Source: Acidovorax sp. DW039 (GTDB lineage Bacteria; Pseudomonadota; Gammaproteobacteria; Burkholderiales; Burkholderiaceae_C). From it: a stretch of DNA of 64,000 bases. Below are positions 8,661 through 17,423 of the stretch, piece after piece. A model generated the notes under the pieces. The model was given only the letters and a program-made list of their open reading frames with translations, was not told the DNA's origin and ran no database searches. Position numbers and translations under genes: made by a program. Position 1 is the first letter of the stretch. Every line of letters starts with the position of its first letter. The DNA lies in contig NZ_AP029019.1 in NCBI RefSeq assembly GCF_037101375.1, forward strand, positions 3,820,001 to 3,884,000. Reading direction: 5' to 3'.

Positions 8661-9293
8661 TCACTGCCTCGATGCGGTGTTGAAAGCATACTGCTCGTCC
8701 ACAGGAATCGGCCGTCTAGAACTGGTCTGTGCCGACCCCTGCTGACTCCACAAGAACGGGTAGAAGTTGAAGCACTGGTCTCCAGGTAGATTCCCGACAT
8801 CGTCTTCCCAGCCAGACCATCGCATTCCAGCGTAGAAGGTGTGGAGCTTCTTGGTGAATGCCCACTGCGTGAATGCCGCATGGCCGACCCCTAAGTTTTC
8901 CCATTCCAGCGTGTCAGGCGCGAGGTAGTACACCAAACCGAGGTCGTCACCGAATGCTCCGCCGTTTAGCGCGAAAAAACCACCAACAACATCGTCAGCC
9001 ACAAGACAAAACCCGTTAGACCTCCCGGTGTTCCACATCGCTATGTTGCGGGTTAGCTTTGGATGCCCAGAGCCGAGCATTCTGAGCCATCCTCCGTCCA
9101 CTAGGATGCCGCCCGTCCCATAGGCGATGGCCCCAAGGACCGACCGAGTGGTCACTTGCAACTCAACGAGAACATCACCGCAGTTCGGGGAAGGAGGCAG
9201 TATCTCGACCGAGAGTTCAGCATTTGCAGCCCAGTCCTTAACCAAGGGCAAAGCTGGCTCGACGACTTCCAAAAGCTCATCTAATAAACGCAA
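8661..9293 (-). CDS. DUF2625 family protein
   Basis: A 210-residue protein beginning (M)RLLDELLEVVEPALPLVKDW from a TTG at 9293. It shows the DUF2625 landmarks: ELQVTTRSVLGAIAYGTGG, LRMLGSGHPKLTRN, DDVVGGFFALNGGAFG, LGLVYYLAPDTLEW, MRWSGWEDDV and NFYPFLWSQQG, ending in the SSRRPIPVDEQY block. Its biochemical role is unknown; many members sit in accessory regions. No ATG gives the family N-terminus, so TTG is the likely start. Base composition is visibly poorer in GC than the neighbours, consistent with transfer. Confidence 0.85.
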   Translation of the reverse strand: MRLLDELLEVVEPALPLVKDWAANAELSVEILPPSPNCGDVLVELQVTTRSVLGAIAYGTGGILVDGGWLRMLGSGHPKLTRNIAMWNTGRSNGFCLVADDVVGGFFALNGGAFGDDLGLVYYLAPDTLEWENLGVGHAAFTQWAFTKKLHTFYAGMRWSGWEDDVGNLPGDQCFNFYPFLWSQQGSAQTSSRRPIPVDEQYAFNTASRQ

Positions 9294-9472
9294 TTTTCCC
9301 CCTCGATGTCAGGTTCTGGCACGACCTTCCGCCCTACAGGGGGAAGGTCTGGTGCTGCCCGATAGTACGCGTTCGCTGTAGATCCATGGGAGGGCAACCG
9401 CTGGATAGTGACCGTTACCACCAGCTTATGTGTCTCAGACTCAATTACTCGTGAACCACAACCGTCACTCAA
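9281..9472 (-). CDS. Possible small ORF or gene remnant upstream of DUF2625
   Basis: A 63-codon frame from a TTG at 9472 to a TAG at 9281, overlapping both the EAL gene end (9465) and the DUF2625 start (9293). The predicted peptide contains THKLVVTVTIQRLPS and PDLPPVGRKVVPEPD, which reads like protein but matches nothing I recognise. Its overlap with DUF2625 is compatible with translational coupling, or with being the 3' remnant of a gene (for example a toxin C-terminus) whose front was lost. It may also be chance. Confidence 0.25.
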   Translation of the reverse strand: MSDGCGSRVIESETHKLVVTVTIQRLPSHGSTANAYYRAAPDLPPVGRKVVPEPDIEGENCVY

Positions 9473-10280
9473 GAGCGATAAGCGCCCCTCGGTTCAACGG
9501 TGCAATAGCCCGGAAGGCAGGCCGCGCAAACAGATACCCCTGCATCAAGCGGATGCCGCAGTCCGCCACAAAATCCCGCTCCGCAGGCGTCTCAATGCCT
9601 TCGGCAATCACGGTGATTCCCATCTCTTCGCACAGCCGCGCCAGGTTTCGCACGATGGCCTGCCGGGGGCGGCTGGTGTCCACATGGCGCACCAGATCCA
9701 TGTCGATCTTCACGATGTCGGGCTGAAAATCTGACAGCAGCTTGAGCCCCGCAAAACCCGCCCCGAAGTCGTCGATGGCTGTCTTGAAGCCGCAGCGCTT
9801 GTACTCCCGCAGGATCTGGGCAAACCAGGGGCCATCTTCAATGCGCTCGCCCTCGGTCACCTCAAAGATGATGCGGTCCAGCGGAAAGCCGTGCACCCGG
9901 GCAGCCTCCAGCGTGGTGCGAATGCACAGCTCGGGTTTGTAGATGGCGTTGGGCAGAAAGTTGATGGACAGGTGCTCGGCCATGCCCAACTCCTTGGCCC
10001 CCTTGATGGCCTTGACCCGGCACGCCTGATCGAACCGGTAGCGGTTGAGTTCATTGACCTGCGCCAGCACATGGGCCGCGCTCTCCCCCTGCGGTCCGCG
10101 CACCAGTGCTTCATGGGCAAACACCTGGTGCGTGTGCACATCCACAATGGGCTGGTAGGCAAACTCAAAGGCAAAGCCCACGCGCTCGGCATTGCCACAG
10201 GCATCGCAATCGGCACGGGTGCCCGCCAAGGGCTCAAAACCGATGGGGAATGAAGGGTTGGCAAGCACGGGTGGGTTCAT
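9465..10280 (-). CDS. EAL-domain c-di-GMP phosphodiesterase
   Basis: A 271-residue, soluble, stand-alone EAL protein starting MNPPVLANPSF, with AGGTG five bases upstream. A short N-terminal part holds a CDAC pair. The EAL domain has the catalytic series: EALVRG, the asparagine of INFLPN, FEVTEGE, DDFGAG, KIDMDL, EGIET and the QGY end. All metal and general-base residues visible in active enzymes appear present, so c-di-GMP hydrolysis is expected. No transmembrane or sensor domain is attached; the CxxC could bind a metal or respond to redox state (inference). Confidence 0.9.
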   Translation of the reverse strand: MNPPVLANPSFPIGFEPLAGTRADCDACGNAERVGFAFEFAYQPIVDVHTHQVFAHEALVRGPQGESAAHVLAQVNELNRYRFDQACRVKAIKGAKELGMAEHLSINFLPNAIYKPELCIRTTLEAARVHGFPLDRIIFEVTEGERIEDGPWFAQILREYKRCGFKTAIDDFGAGFAGLKLLSDFQPDIVKIDMDLVRHVDTSRPRQAIVRNLARLCEEMGITVIAEGIETPAERDFVADCGIRLMQGYLFARPAFRAIAPLNRGALIALE

Positions 10281-10492
10281 AGGGCACCTGAAAATCTGCA
10301 CCTGTCGCGCAGCGCGAACGCGAAGCCGGACAGGCACTCCAACAGCTTCAAGGAAATGTGACTGATTGTGCATCGATAGCAACCCCTCATGGCGGGCCTG
10401 CTTTCACACCTGTGCAGATGCAGCAGATGGCACTAGCAACAAGACACTATGGATGACTGTGCTGCGAAGTCCAACAAGAAAAGTGCCTGTAT

Positions 10493-10527
10493 CGCTCACT
10501 AAACAAGCGCAAGCAGCTATCAAAAGA
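10493..10527 (+). repeat. Short dispersed repeat copy R1; rest of gap featureless
   Basis: AAGCGCAAGCAGCTATCAAA at 10505-10524 is the best conserved part of a short repeat that recurs at 19366, 34858, 43816 and in both arms of the 1-kb palindrome. Its upstream half (CGCTCACTAAAC) is degenerate. It lies in the 334-bp gap between the EAL gene and the IclR gene (10281-10614), where I see no other gene, terminator or operator. Confidence 0.55.
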
Positions 10528-10614
10528 GAAGCAAATCCACGCCGCGTTCTCGCATGTGGACGCTTCACATGGCAGGCCTCCGCCCATCACTGCAGGCACA
10601 AGGCCACCGTGACC

Positions 10615-11460
10615 TCACTCCACGTTCGCACCAATGGCCACCCCTTGCGCCCCACCCGCCAAGCTCTGCGCAGGCCGACGCAGCGTTGCATCAAACGGGT
10701 TGATCTTCGGCCCCACCGATGCTGCCTCGCGCTTGAGCAGTTCGACCACGGTGGGCAGCCGGTCTTCGTTGAGGCGTGCAGAGATGGTGCCCACGCTCAG
10801 GGCCGCCACGGCGCGGCCTTCGCGGTCGCAGATAGGCACGGCCACACCGGCCATGCCTTCGAGCAAGCCAGTGTTGCGGCCCGCGTAGCCCAGCTGGCGC
10901 ACGCGTTCGATTTCGGTGCGCAGGTACACCTCATCGAACACGCCGTACTCCCGCACACGGGAGAGGTTGAAACGGATCACCTCTTCGCGTTCAGACTCGG
11001 GCAAAAACGCCAGGATGGCCAGCGCCCCCTGCCCCACGCCAAGCGCCACCCGGCCACCAATGTCGCCCGTGAAAGAGCGGATAGGAAACGGCCCCTCGGC
11101 ACGGTCCAGACACACCGCGTCAAAGCCGCTGCGCACCAATAAAAAGATGCTGTCCCCCAGGCTGGCGCACAGGCGCAGCAGCACCGGGCGGCACAGGGTG
11201 CGCAGGTCGCCAGGGTTGCCCGCTTTGGCCGCCAGGGCGAAGAAATCCATGCTCAGCCGGTAGAGCTTGCTGCGCTCGTCCTGCTCCACCATGCCTTCAG
11301 CCACCAGAGACTGCAGCAAACGGTGCGTGGTGCCCTGCGTCAGACCCACGGCGCGCGCCAATTGGGTGACTCGCCCCCCTTCTGCCTGCACCGCAGACAG
11401 TGCCCGGATGACGGCGAAGACGCGGGGTACGCCCCCGGTGGCTGTGGATGCTGCTTCCAT
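10615..11460 (-). CDS. IclR-family transcriptional regulator
   Basis: A 281-residue regulator with an N-terminal winged HTH (RVFAVIRALSAVQAEGG, LARAVGLTQGTTHRLLQSL) and the IclR effector domain (LRLCASLGDSIFLLVR, SFTGDIGGRVALGVGQGALAILAF, GYAGRNTGLLEGMAGVAVPI, VAALSVGTISARL). It is divergent from the transporter/dehydrogenase operon and almost certainly regulates it. Two matching inverted repeats in its upstream region are candidate operators. Confidence 0.9.
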   Translation of the reverse strand: MEAASTATGGVPRVFAVIRALSAVQAEGGRVTQLARAVGLTQGTTHRLLQSLVAEGMVEQDERSKLYRLSMDFFALAAKAGNPGDLRTLCRPVLLRLCASLGDSIFLLVRSGFDAVCLDRAEGPFPIRSFTGDIGGRVALGVGQGALAILAFLPESEREEVIRFNLSRVREYGVFDEVYLRTEIERVRQLGYAGRNTGLLEGMAGVAVPICDREGRAVAALSVGTISARLNEDRLPTVVELLKREAASVGPKINPFDATLRRPAQSLAGGAQGVAIGANVE

Positions 11461-11503
11461 ACATCGCTCCCATGGAATGTGGTGTTCTTTCTGAAGGCAT
11501 CAT

Positions 11504-11550
11504 ATTCCATTGATCGGAATAAATTTAAGAAAAATTCTGATTAATGGAAT
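11504..11550. promoter_or_regulatory. Tandem inverted-repeat operators, IclR candidate
   Basis: Two 17-bp sites have the same geometry: ATTCC-N7-GGAAT at 11504-11520 and ATTCT-N7-GGAAT at 11534-11550. Their centres are 30 bp apart, about three helical turns, so bound dimers would lie on one face. A half site ATGGAAT occurs at 11473. The tract is AT-rich, unlike its surroundings, and lies between iclR and the operon start at 11746. The remaining 195 bp to that start show nothing further. Confidence 0.55.
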
Positions 11551-11745
11551 ACCCGAAGAAAGTTGGTTTGTTTATTGCAATAGAGTGAACTGAACTCGCT
11601 GTTTCCGTCCAATCCTTCAGACAGCTCGCACCATAGCAGTGCAACAAGAGACTTCTGAATCTGGTGGACGGCCTTGCAAACCAACCAGCCAGCGCAGGCA
11701 CTGGGCGTCAACCCAGACTTGAGCAGGCACGAAAGGGCGTTCGCC

Positions 11746-12855
11746 ATGTCGTTTCTCAAGCTCACGGACGTGACCAAGTTCTATGGCAGCACCTGCGCGG
11801 TGCAGTCCATGAACCTCACGGTGCAAAAGGGTGAATTTGTGTCGTTGCTGGGCCCCTCGGGCTGCGGCAAGACGACCACGCTGCAAATGGTGGCGGGGTT
11901 TGAGGCCGTGACCAGCGGGCGCATCGAGCTCGATGGCAAGGACATCACCCACGCCAAGGCCAACACGCGCGGGCTGGGCATCGTGTTCCAGAGCTATGCG
12001 CTCTTCCCGCACATGACGGTGGCGGCCAACGTGAGCTTTGGGCTGGAAATGCGCAAGGTGCCCAAGGCCGAGCGCGCCGAGCGCGTGGCCCAGGCCCTGG
12101 CCTTGGTGCACCTGGAAAAGCACGCCACGCGCTACCCCCGCGAGCTGTCCGGCGGCCAGCGCCAGCGGGTGGCCCTGGCCCGTGCGCTGGTGATTGAGCC
12201 ACCCGTGCTGCTGCTGGACGAGCCCCTGTCCAACCTCGACGCCAAGCTGCGCGAGGAGATGCAGTTCGAGCTGCGGCAGATTCAGCGCAAGGTGGGCACC
12301 ACCACCATCATGGTCACACACGACCAGAGCGAGGCCATGTCCATCAGCGACCGCGTGGTGGTGATGGAAGCAGGCCGCGCCACACAGATTGACCACCCGC
12401 ACCGCGTGTACGAGCATCCGCGCACGCGCTTCATCTCCACCTTTGTGGGCAAGGCCAACCTGCTGCCAGGCAAGGTGACGCATGCCAGCGGCACCCACAC
12501 GCATGTGGCTGTGGGCGGGCTGGAGGTGGAAGTCAACGGCCCCCGTTTTCGGCCCGGTGCCGCGGTGCTGCTGAGTGTGCGGCCCGAAAAGCTGCAACTG
12601 GTGCCTTCGGTACAAGGCAGGCTGGATGGAGAGGTGTGCGAGCGCTTCTTTCTGGGCAGCCAATGGCTTTATCGCATTGGCACCGCTGCAGGCGACCTGA
12701 TGGCACTCACCCCCAACGATGGCCGCACCGCACTGGCCGAGGGTGAACGCACAGGCGTGGACTGGCCCGACCACTGCATGCGCCTGCTGCCCGCTGACGA
12801 GACCGCACTGGCCGAGCTGGAGGCCGAGGAAGCCAGCGCCGAGGTCACGTCATGA
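11746..12855 (+). CDS. ABC transporter ATPase, polyamine/opine (PotA) type
   Basis: A 369-residue ATPase starting MSFLKLTDVTKFYG. It has Walker A GPSGCGKTT, the Q-loop in FQSYALFPHM, the signature LSGGQRQRVALARAL, Walker B LLLDEPLSNLD and the H-loop in VTHDQSEAM, followed by a C-terminal TOBE-type domain from about residue 250. This layout is that of the spermidine/putrescine and Fe(III) importer ATPases. It is the first gene of a seven-gene operon; its last four bases overlap the first permease gene. Confidence 0.92.
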   Translation: MSFLKLTDVTKFYGSTCAVQSMNLTVQKGEFVSLLGPSGCGKTTTLQMVAGFEAVTSGRIELDGKDITHAKANTRGLGIVFQSYALFPHMTVAANVSFGLEMRKVPKAERAERVAQALALVHLEKHATRYPRELSGGQRQRVALARALVIEPPVLLLDEPLSNLDAKLREEMQFELRQIQRKVGTTTIMVTHDQSEAMSISDRVVVMEAGRATQIDHPHRVYEHPRTRFISTFVGKANLLPGKVTHASGTHTHVAVGGLEVEVNGPRFRPGAAVLLSVRPEKLQLVPSVQGRLDGEVCERFFLGSQWLYRIGTAAGDLMALTPNDGRTALAEGERTGVDWPDHCMRLLPADETALAELEAEEASAEVTS

Positions 12856-13724
12856 ACGCGTCTTCCACCCCGCTGATGCGGCGAGCGCTGCCCTGGTGGC
12901 TGTCCGGCCCCGCGCTGCTGCTGTTCACGGTGCTGCTGCTGGTGCCGCTGGCACTCACGGCGGTGCTGTCGTTCAATGCCTTTGACCCGGCCACCGGAGT
13001 GAAGGCGGGCGAGTTCACGCTGGAGCATTACGCCCATGTGTTCACCGATTCGTACTACCACGCCATCTTCTGGCGCACGTTCTGGATTGCGGGCCTGGTC
13101 ACACTGATCTGCGTGCTGATTGGCGCGCCCGAGGCCTACATCCTGAGCCGTATGGGCAACCCGTGGCGCTCCATCTTGCTGCTGGTGGTACTGGCGCCGC
13201 TGCTGGTGTCCGTAGTGGTGCGCGCCTTTGGCTGGAGCATGCTGCTGGGGCCGGAAGGGCTGGTCAACGGCCTGTTCGGGCTGATGGGTTTTGGGCCCGT
13301 GAAGATGCTCTACACCGAGATCGCAGTAGTCATCGCCCTGGTGCATGTGATGCTGCCCTTCATGGTGATTCCCGTGTGGACCTCGCTGCAAAAGCTGGAC
13401 CCTGGCGTGGAAAACGCGGCCCTGTCGCTACAGGCCAGCCCCTTCACCACGCTGCGGCGCATTGTGTTGCCGCAGGTGCTGCCGGGCATATTGTCGGGCA
13501 GCCTGATCGTGTTTGGGCTGGCGGCCAGCTCGTTCGCCATTCCCGGCCTGCTGGGCGGGCGGCGGCTGAAGATGGTGGCCACGGTGGTGTACGACGAGTA
13601 CCTGCACGAGCTGAACTGGCCCCTGGGCGCAGCGATTGCGCTGACGTTGCTGGTAGCGAATCTCGTGGTCATGCTGAGCTACAACCGGCTGGTTGAGGGC
13701 CGGTACAAGAAAGCGTTGGGCTGA
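12852..13724 (+). CDS. ABC transporter permease, PotB type
   Basis: A 290-residue permease with about six membrane spans: a first helix at residues 18-40, a periplasmic loop containing FTLEHYAHVFTD, then a core bearing the EAA-type loop (ENAALSLQASPFTTLRRIVLPQVLPGI). It is of the PotB/PotH class and should pair with the following permease and the ATPase. Start and stop are tied to its neighbours by overlap with the ATPase and a 4-nt gap to the next gene. Confidence 0.92.
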   Translation: MNASSTPLMRRALPWWLSGPALLLFTVLLLVPLALTAVLSFNAFDPATGVKAGEFTLEHYAHVFTDSYYHAIFWRTFWIAGLVTLICVLIGAPEAYILSRMGNPWRSILLLVVLAPLLVSVVVRAFGWSMLLGPEGLVNGLFGLMGFGPVKMLYTEIAVVIALVHVMLPFMVIPVWTSLQKLDPGVENAALSLQASPFTTLRRIVLPQVLPGILSGSLIVFGLAASSFAIPGLLGGRRLKMVATVVYDEYLHELNWPLGAAIALTLLVANLVVMLSYNRLVEGRYKKALG

Positions 13725-13728
13725 AGTT

Positions 13729-14523
13729 ATGCAGAAGAACGGACCTTTGGCCCTCGCGTTCAACGCGCTGGTCATCACCTTCATGCTCGCCCCGCTGCTG
13801 GTGGTGTGCATCGTGGCGTTCACGCCGCACAACACGCTGACGCTGCCCACCACCGAGTTCTCACTGCGCTGGTTCAAAGCGGTGTTTGAGCACCCGGACT
13901 TTGTGCAGTCGTTCTGGAACAGCCTGTGGCTGGCGCTGGCATCGGCCACGCTGGCCACGGTGCTGGCCGTGCCTGCGGGCATTGCCATCACACGCTACGA
14001 CTTTGCGGGGCGCGGCTTTTTGAATGGACTGTTCCTGTCACCGCTGATCATTCCGCACCTGGTGCTGGGCGTGGCCCTGCTGCGCCTGTTTGCGCTGCTG
14101 GGCGGCACGGGCAGCTTTGGCTGGCTGGTGTTTGCGCATGCGCTCATCGTCACACCCTACACGCTGCGGCTGGTGGTGGCGGCCCTGGTGGGCTTTGACC
14201 GCAGTGCCGAGCACGCCGCCCTGTCGCTGGGTGCGAGCCAGGCCACGGTGTTTACACGCATCACTCTGCCAATGATCCTGCCCGGCGTCACAGGCGGGTG
14301 GATGCTGGCCTTCATCAACAGCTTTGACGAAGTGACCATGTCGATCTTTGTCACCTCGCCCAGCACCGTGACGCTGCCGGTGCGCATGTACATGTACGCC
14401 ACCGAATCCATTGACCCGCTGATGGCAGCGGTGTCTGCGTTGATGGTGGGCCTGACCGCCTTCGCCATGGTGCTGCTGGACCGCGTGTATGGGCTGGACC
14501 GCGTTTTGGTGGGCAAGAAGTAA
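13729..14523 (+). CDS. ABC transporter permease, PotC type
   Basis: A 264-residue permease with about six membrane helices and the coupling-loop motif AEHAALSLGASQATVFTRITLPMILPGV split over residues 160-190. It is the PotC/PotI-like partner of the preceding permease. The ATG at 13729 is chosen because it follows the previous stop by 4 nt and gives the family N-terminus. The next gene starts directly after its TAA. Confidence 0.92.
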   Translation: MQKNGPLALAFNALVITFMLAPLLVVCIVAFTPHNTLTLPTTEFSLRWFKAVFEHPDFVQSFWNSLWLALASATLATVLAVPAGIAITRYDFAGRGFLNGLFLSPLIIPHLVLGVALLRLFALLGGTGSFGWLVFAHALIVTPYTLRLVVAALVGFDRSAEHAALSLGASQATVFTRITLPMILPGVTGGWMLAFINSFDEVTMSIFVTSPSTVTLPVRMYMYATESIDPLMAAVSALMVGLTAFAMVLLDRVYGLDRVLVGKK

Positions 14524-14835
14524 ATGGGCACGACCTCCATGACTGTGAATACCGCCCTGCTCCACCGCGTGGCAGAAAAAGACCGCGCACCCGTGCCCTT
14601 CATGCTCGATGGCGAACCCGCCACCGCACTCGAAGGCGACACGGTGCTGACGGCCATCCTCACCCATCGCGCCCAGTTGCGCCGCAACGAGTTCAGCCAT
14701 GAGCCGCGTGCAGGCTTTTGCCTGATGGGCGCGTGCCAGGACTGCTGGGTGATGACCGCCACGGGCGAACGCCTGCGGTCTTGCGCCACCTTCATCCAGG
14801 CAGGCATGCAGCTGACCACCGGAGCGCCCGCATGA
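14524..14835 (+). CDS. [2Fe-2S] subunit of HcnABC-like dehydrogenase (gamma)
   Basis: A 103-residue ferredoxin-like subunit. The cluster motif is C-x4-C-x2-C (GFCLMGACQDCWV) with the fourth cysteine in LRSCATF, as in HcnA and the small subunits of octopine/nopaline oxidase and hetero-oligomeric hydroxyproline dehydrogenases. The ATG is contiguous with the permease stop, and its own stop overlaps the start of the alpha subunit. It should relay electrons from the flavin subunits. Confidence 0.88.
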   Translation: MGTTSMTVNTALLHRVAEKDRAPVPFMLDGEPATALEGDTVLTAILTHRAQLRRNEFSHEPRAGFCLMGACQDCWVMTATGERLRSCATFIQAGMQLTTGAPA

Positions 14836-16220
14836 CCGGCCCCACCTTGCAACCCGTGATCGTGGGCGCAGGCCCTGCGGGCATTCGCGCTGCGCAAACC
14901 CTGGTGGCGCATGGCGTGCGGCCCGTGGTGATTGACGAGGCCGCGCGCGGTGGCGGACAAATCTACCGCCGCCCGCCTGCCCACTTTGCCCGCAGCGCAC
15001 AAACGCTGTACGGCACCGAGGCAGCACGCGCCACGGCGCTGCACAGCACCTTTGACAGCTTGAGCGCGCACATCGACTACCAACCCGACAGCCTGGTGTG
15101 GAACGCCCAGGGTGGCGTGCTGGATGCGCTGCACGGTACCACGCAAACCACGCGCACGGTGCCCTACCAGCAGCTCATCGTCGCCAGCGGCGCAACCGAC
15201 CGTGTGCTGCCCATACCGGGCTGGACGCTGCCCGGCGTGTACACGCTGGGTGGTGCGCAGGTGGCACTCAAGTTTCAGGGCTGCACCATTGGCCGCAATG
15301 TGGTGCTGATGGGCACTGGGCCACTGCTCTACCTGGTGGCCTACCAATATGCCAAGGCGGGCACAACGGTCGCTGCGGTGCTGGACACCGCCCGCTTTGC
15401 CGACCAGTTGGCTGCACTGCCCGGCATGCTCACCCAGCCTGCCGTGCTGGGCAAGGGCCTGTACTACGTGGCCTGGCTGCGCGCGCATGGTGTGGCCGTG
15501 CACACCGGCGTGCGGCCGGTGCGCGTGGAAGGTGACACCCGAGTGAACGCCGTGGTGTGGAGCGATGGTCAGGCCGAGCACACCGTGCCCTGCGATGCCG
15601 TGGGCTTTGGCTACGCCCTGCGGTCCGAAACCCAGCTGGCCGACCTGCTGGGCTGCCGCTTTGCCTGGGCACCCATGCACCGCGCCCACCTGCCCGAGCG
15701 CGACAGCGCAGGCCGCACCAGCGTGGCAGGCGTGTACTTGGCGGGCGATGGCGCGGGCATCATGGGTGCGGATGCGGCAGAGTGGGCGGGCGAGCGCGCC
15801 GCACTGGCGCTGCTGGCCGACCATGGCGTGAAGGTCGAAGCGGCACGCGCCGCCGAGCTGGAACGCAAGCTCACGAATCTGATGCCGTTCCGCCAAGGGC
15901 TGGAACGCGCCTTCCCCTTCCCCACCGACTGGGCTGCCCACGCACCCGATGCGCTGGTGGTGTGCCGCTGCGAGAACATCACAGCCGGCGAGCTGCGCGC
16001 CTGCGCCCGCGATGCAGGTGCCGACGAGATGAACCGCCTCAAAGCCCTGACCCGCGTGGGCATGGGCCGCTGCCAGGGCCGCATGTGCGGTGTGGCGGCG
16101 GCAGAAATCCTGGCCCAGGCCACGGGCAAGCCCATCGACCAAGTGGGTCGGCTGCGCGGGCAAGCCCCCATCAAGCCCATTCCCATCCACCTGCAAGCCC
16201 AGGCGGAGGCTGCCGAATGA
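14832..16220 (+). CDS. FAD/NAD-type dehydrogenase subunit with BFD-like Fe-S (alpha)
   Basis: A 462-residue flavoprotein: GAGPAGIRAAQTL near the N-terminus, a second nucleotide-binding region VVLMGTGPLLYLVAYQYAKAG near residue 157, and the AGDGAGIMGADAAEWAGERAAL FAD segment read across residues 300-320. The C-terminus has CRCE and GRCQGRMCG, the four-cysteine BFD-like [2Fe-2S] domain found in HcnB, OoxA and sarcosine oxidase alpha relatives. It overlaps both neighbours by 4 nt. The enzyme probably oxidises a secondary amine, opine or imino acid imported by the linked transporter. Confidence 0.9.
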   Translation: MTGPTLQPVIVGAGPAGIRAAQTLVAHGVRPVVIDEAARGGGQIYRRPPAHFARSAQTLYGTEAARATALHSTFDSLSAHIDYQPDSLVWNAQGGVLDALHGTTQTTRTVPYQQLIVASGATDRVLPIPGWTLPGVYTLGGAQVALKFQGCTIGRNVVLMGTGPLLYLVAYQYAKAGTTVAAVLDTARFADQLAALPGMLTQPAVLGKGLYYVAWLRAHGVAVHTGVRPVRVEGDTRVNAVVWSDGQAEHTVPCDAVGFGYALRSETQLADLLGCRFAWAPMHRAHLPERDSAGRTSVAGVYLAGDGAGIMGADAAEWAGERAALALLADHGVKVEAARAAELERKLTNLMPFRQGLERAFPFPTDWAAHAPDALVVCRCENITAGELRACARDAGADEMNRLKALTRVGMGRCQGRMCGVAAAEILAQATGKPIDQVGRLRGQAPIKPIPIHLQAQAEAAE

Positions 16221-17374
16221 CGACCACCCGAACCATCAACACCGACGTTGCCATTGTGGGCGGCGGCATCATGGGCGCGTCCGCCGCGCTGGCGCTGCGC
16301 CGCAAGGGCGTGAGCGTGGTGCTGCTGGAGCGCGATCTGTGCGGCTCCCGCTCCAGCGGCGTGAACTATGGCGGCGTGCGCCGCCAGGGCCGCCCGGTGA
16401 GCCAACTGCCGCTGGCGCAGCGCGCCCACCAAGTGTGGGCCGACCTGCCCGCGCTGATTGGCACCGATGGCGAATACCAACGCAGCGGGCACTTCAAGAT
16501 TGGCCGCAGCGAGGCCGACATGGCCGCGCTGGAGGCCTACGCCGACCTGAGCCGCGACTTTGATCTGGGCATACAGCTCATCTCTGGCACCACGCTGCGC
16601 GAGCGCTGCCCGTGGCTGGGCGGGCGCGCCGTGGGTGGATCGCTGTGCCCCGATGACGGCCAGGCCAACCCGCGCCTGGTGTCGCCCGCCTTTGCACTGG
16701 CTGCACGGCGTGCGGGGGCGCATATTCTGGAACGCACACCGATGACCTCGGTAGAGCACGACGGCAAGCGCTTTACCGTGCGCTCGGGCACCGCCGTGGC
16801 TGTGCGTGCGCCCGTGCTCATCAACTGCGCAGGCGCGTGGGCTGGTGCGCTGGCCGCGCAGTTTGGCGAGGCCGTGCCCATCCACTCCGGTCACCCGGCT
16901 ATGGCGGTGACCGAGCCCCTGCCCTTTTTCATGCACTGGAGCCTGGGCGTGGAGGGCGGAGGGATCTACTGCCGCCAGGTGGCACGCGGCAACCTGGTGA
17001 TGGGCGGCGGGTCCGGCGTGGCGCTGGATGCCGACCGCGCCCGATCAGAACGCAGCGCCATCGCCACCCTGGCCGTGCAGGCGGTGGAGCTGCTGCCCGC
17101 GCTAAAAAACGCGCACTTCATCCGCACCTGGAGCGGCACCGAGGGCTACCTGCCCGACCGCCAGCCCGTGCTGGGCAAAAGCAGCACCACGCCTGGCCTG
17201 ATCCACGGCTTTGGCTTTGCGGGCGCTGGCTTTCAGATTGGCCCTGGCGTGGGCGAAGTGCTGGCCGAGCTGGCCCGCGATGGCCGCAGCACCACGCCGA
17301 TTGAGGCATTTGCGATTGAGCGATTTCTACCAACGACGGTGGCTGAAGTGGCCAGCACTGCCGCTGCCCACTGA
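16217..17374 (+). CDS. FAD-dependent DAO-family dehydrogenase subunit (beta)
   Basis: A 385-residue DAO-family flavoprotein starting MTTTRTINTDVAIVGGGIMG. It has the GxGxxG dinucleotide motif, LLERD at the end of beta-2, a SSGVNYGGVRRQGRP FAD-attachment-like segment, the NCAGAWAGALA core and a FGFAGAGFQIGPGVG C-terminal FAD contact. It corresponds to HcnC, OoxB or the beta subunit of hydroxyproline dehydrogenase and should hold the catalytic site. The final residues beyond ERFLPT are poorly conserved in style. Confidence 0.9.
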   Translation: MTTTRTINTDVAIVGGGIMGASAALALRRKGVSVVLLERDLCGSRSSGVNYGGVRRQGRPVSQLPLAQRAHQVWADLPALIGTDGEYQRSGHFKIGRSEADMAALEAYADLSRDFDLGIQLISGTTLRERCPWLGGRAVGGSLCPDDGQANPRLVSPAFALAARRAGAHILERTPMTSVEHDGKRFTVRSGTAVAVRAPVLINCAGAWAGALAAQFGEAVPIHSGHPAMAVTEPLPFFMHWSLGVEGGGIYCRQVARGNLVMGGGSGVALDADRARSERSAIATLAVQAVELLPALKNAHFIRTWSGTEGYLPDRQPVLGKSSTTPGLIHGFGFAGAGFQIGPGVGEVLAELARDGRSTTPIEAFAIERFLPTTVAEVASTAAAH

Positions 17375-17423
17375 ACCCCGTAGCCACCGGCCCCACATCA
17401 CCCCCACCAGAAAGGAAACTACC

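Noticed and set aside
14157-16196. 679-residue minus-strand frame
   Set aside because: Antisense across the Fe-S and FAD subunit genes, which have clear cofactor motifs and overlapping starts and stops.
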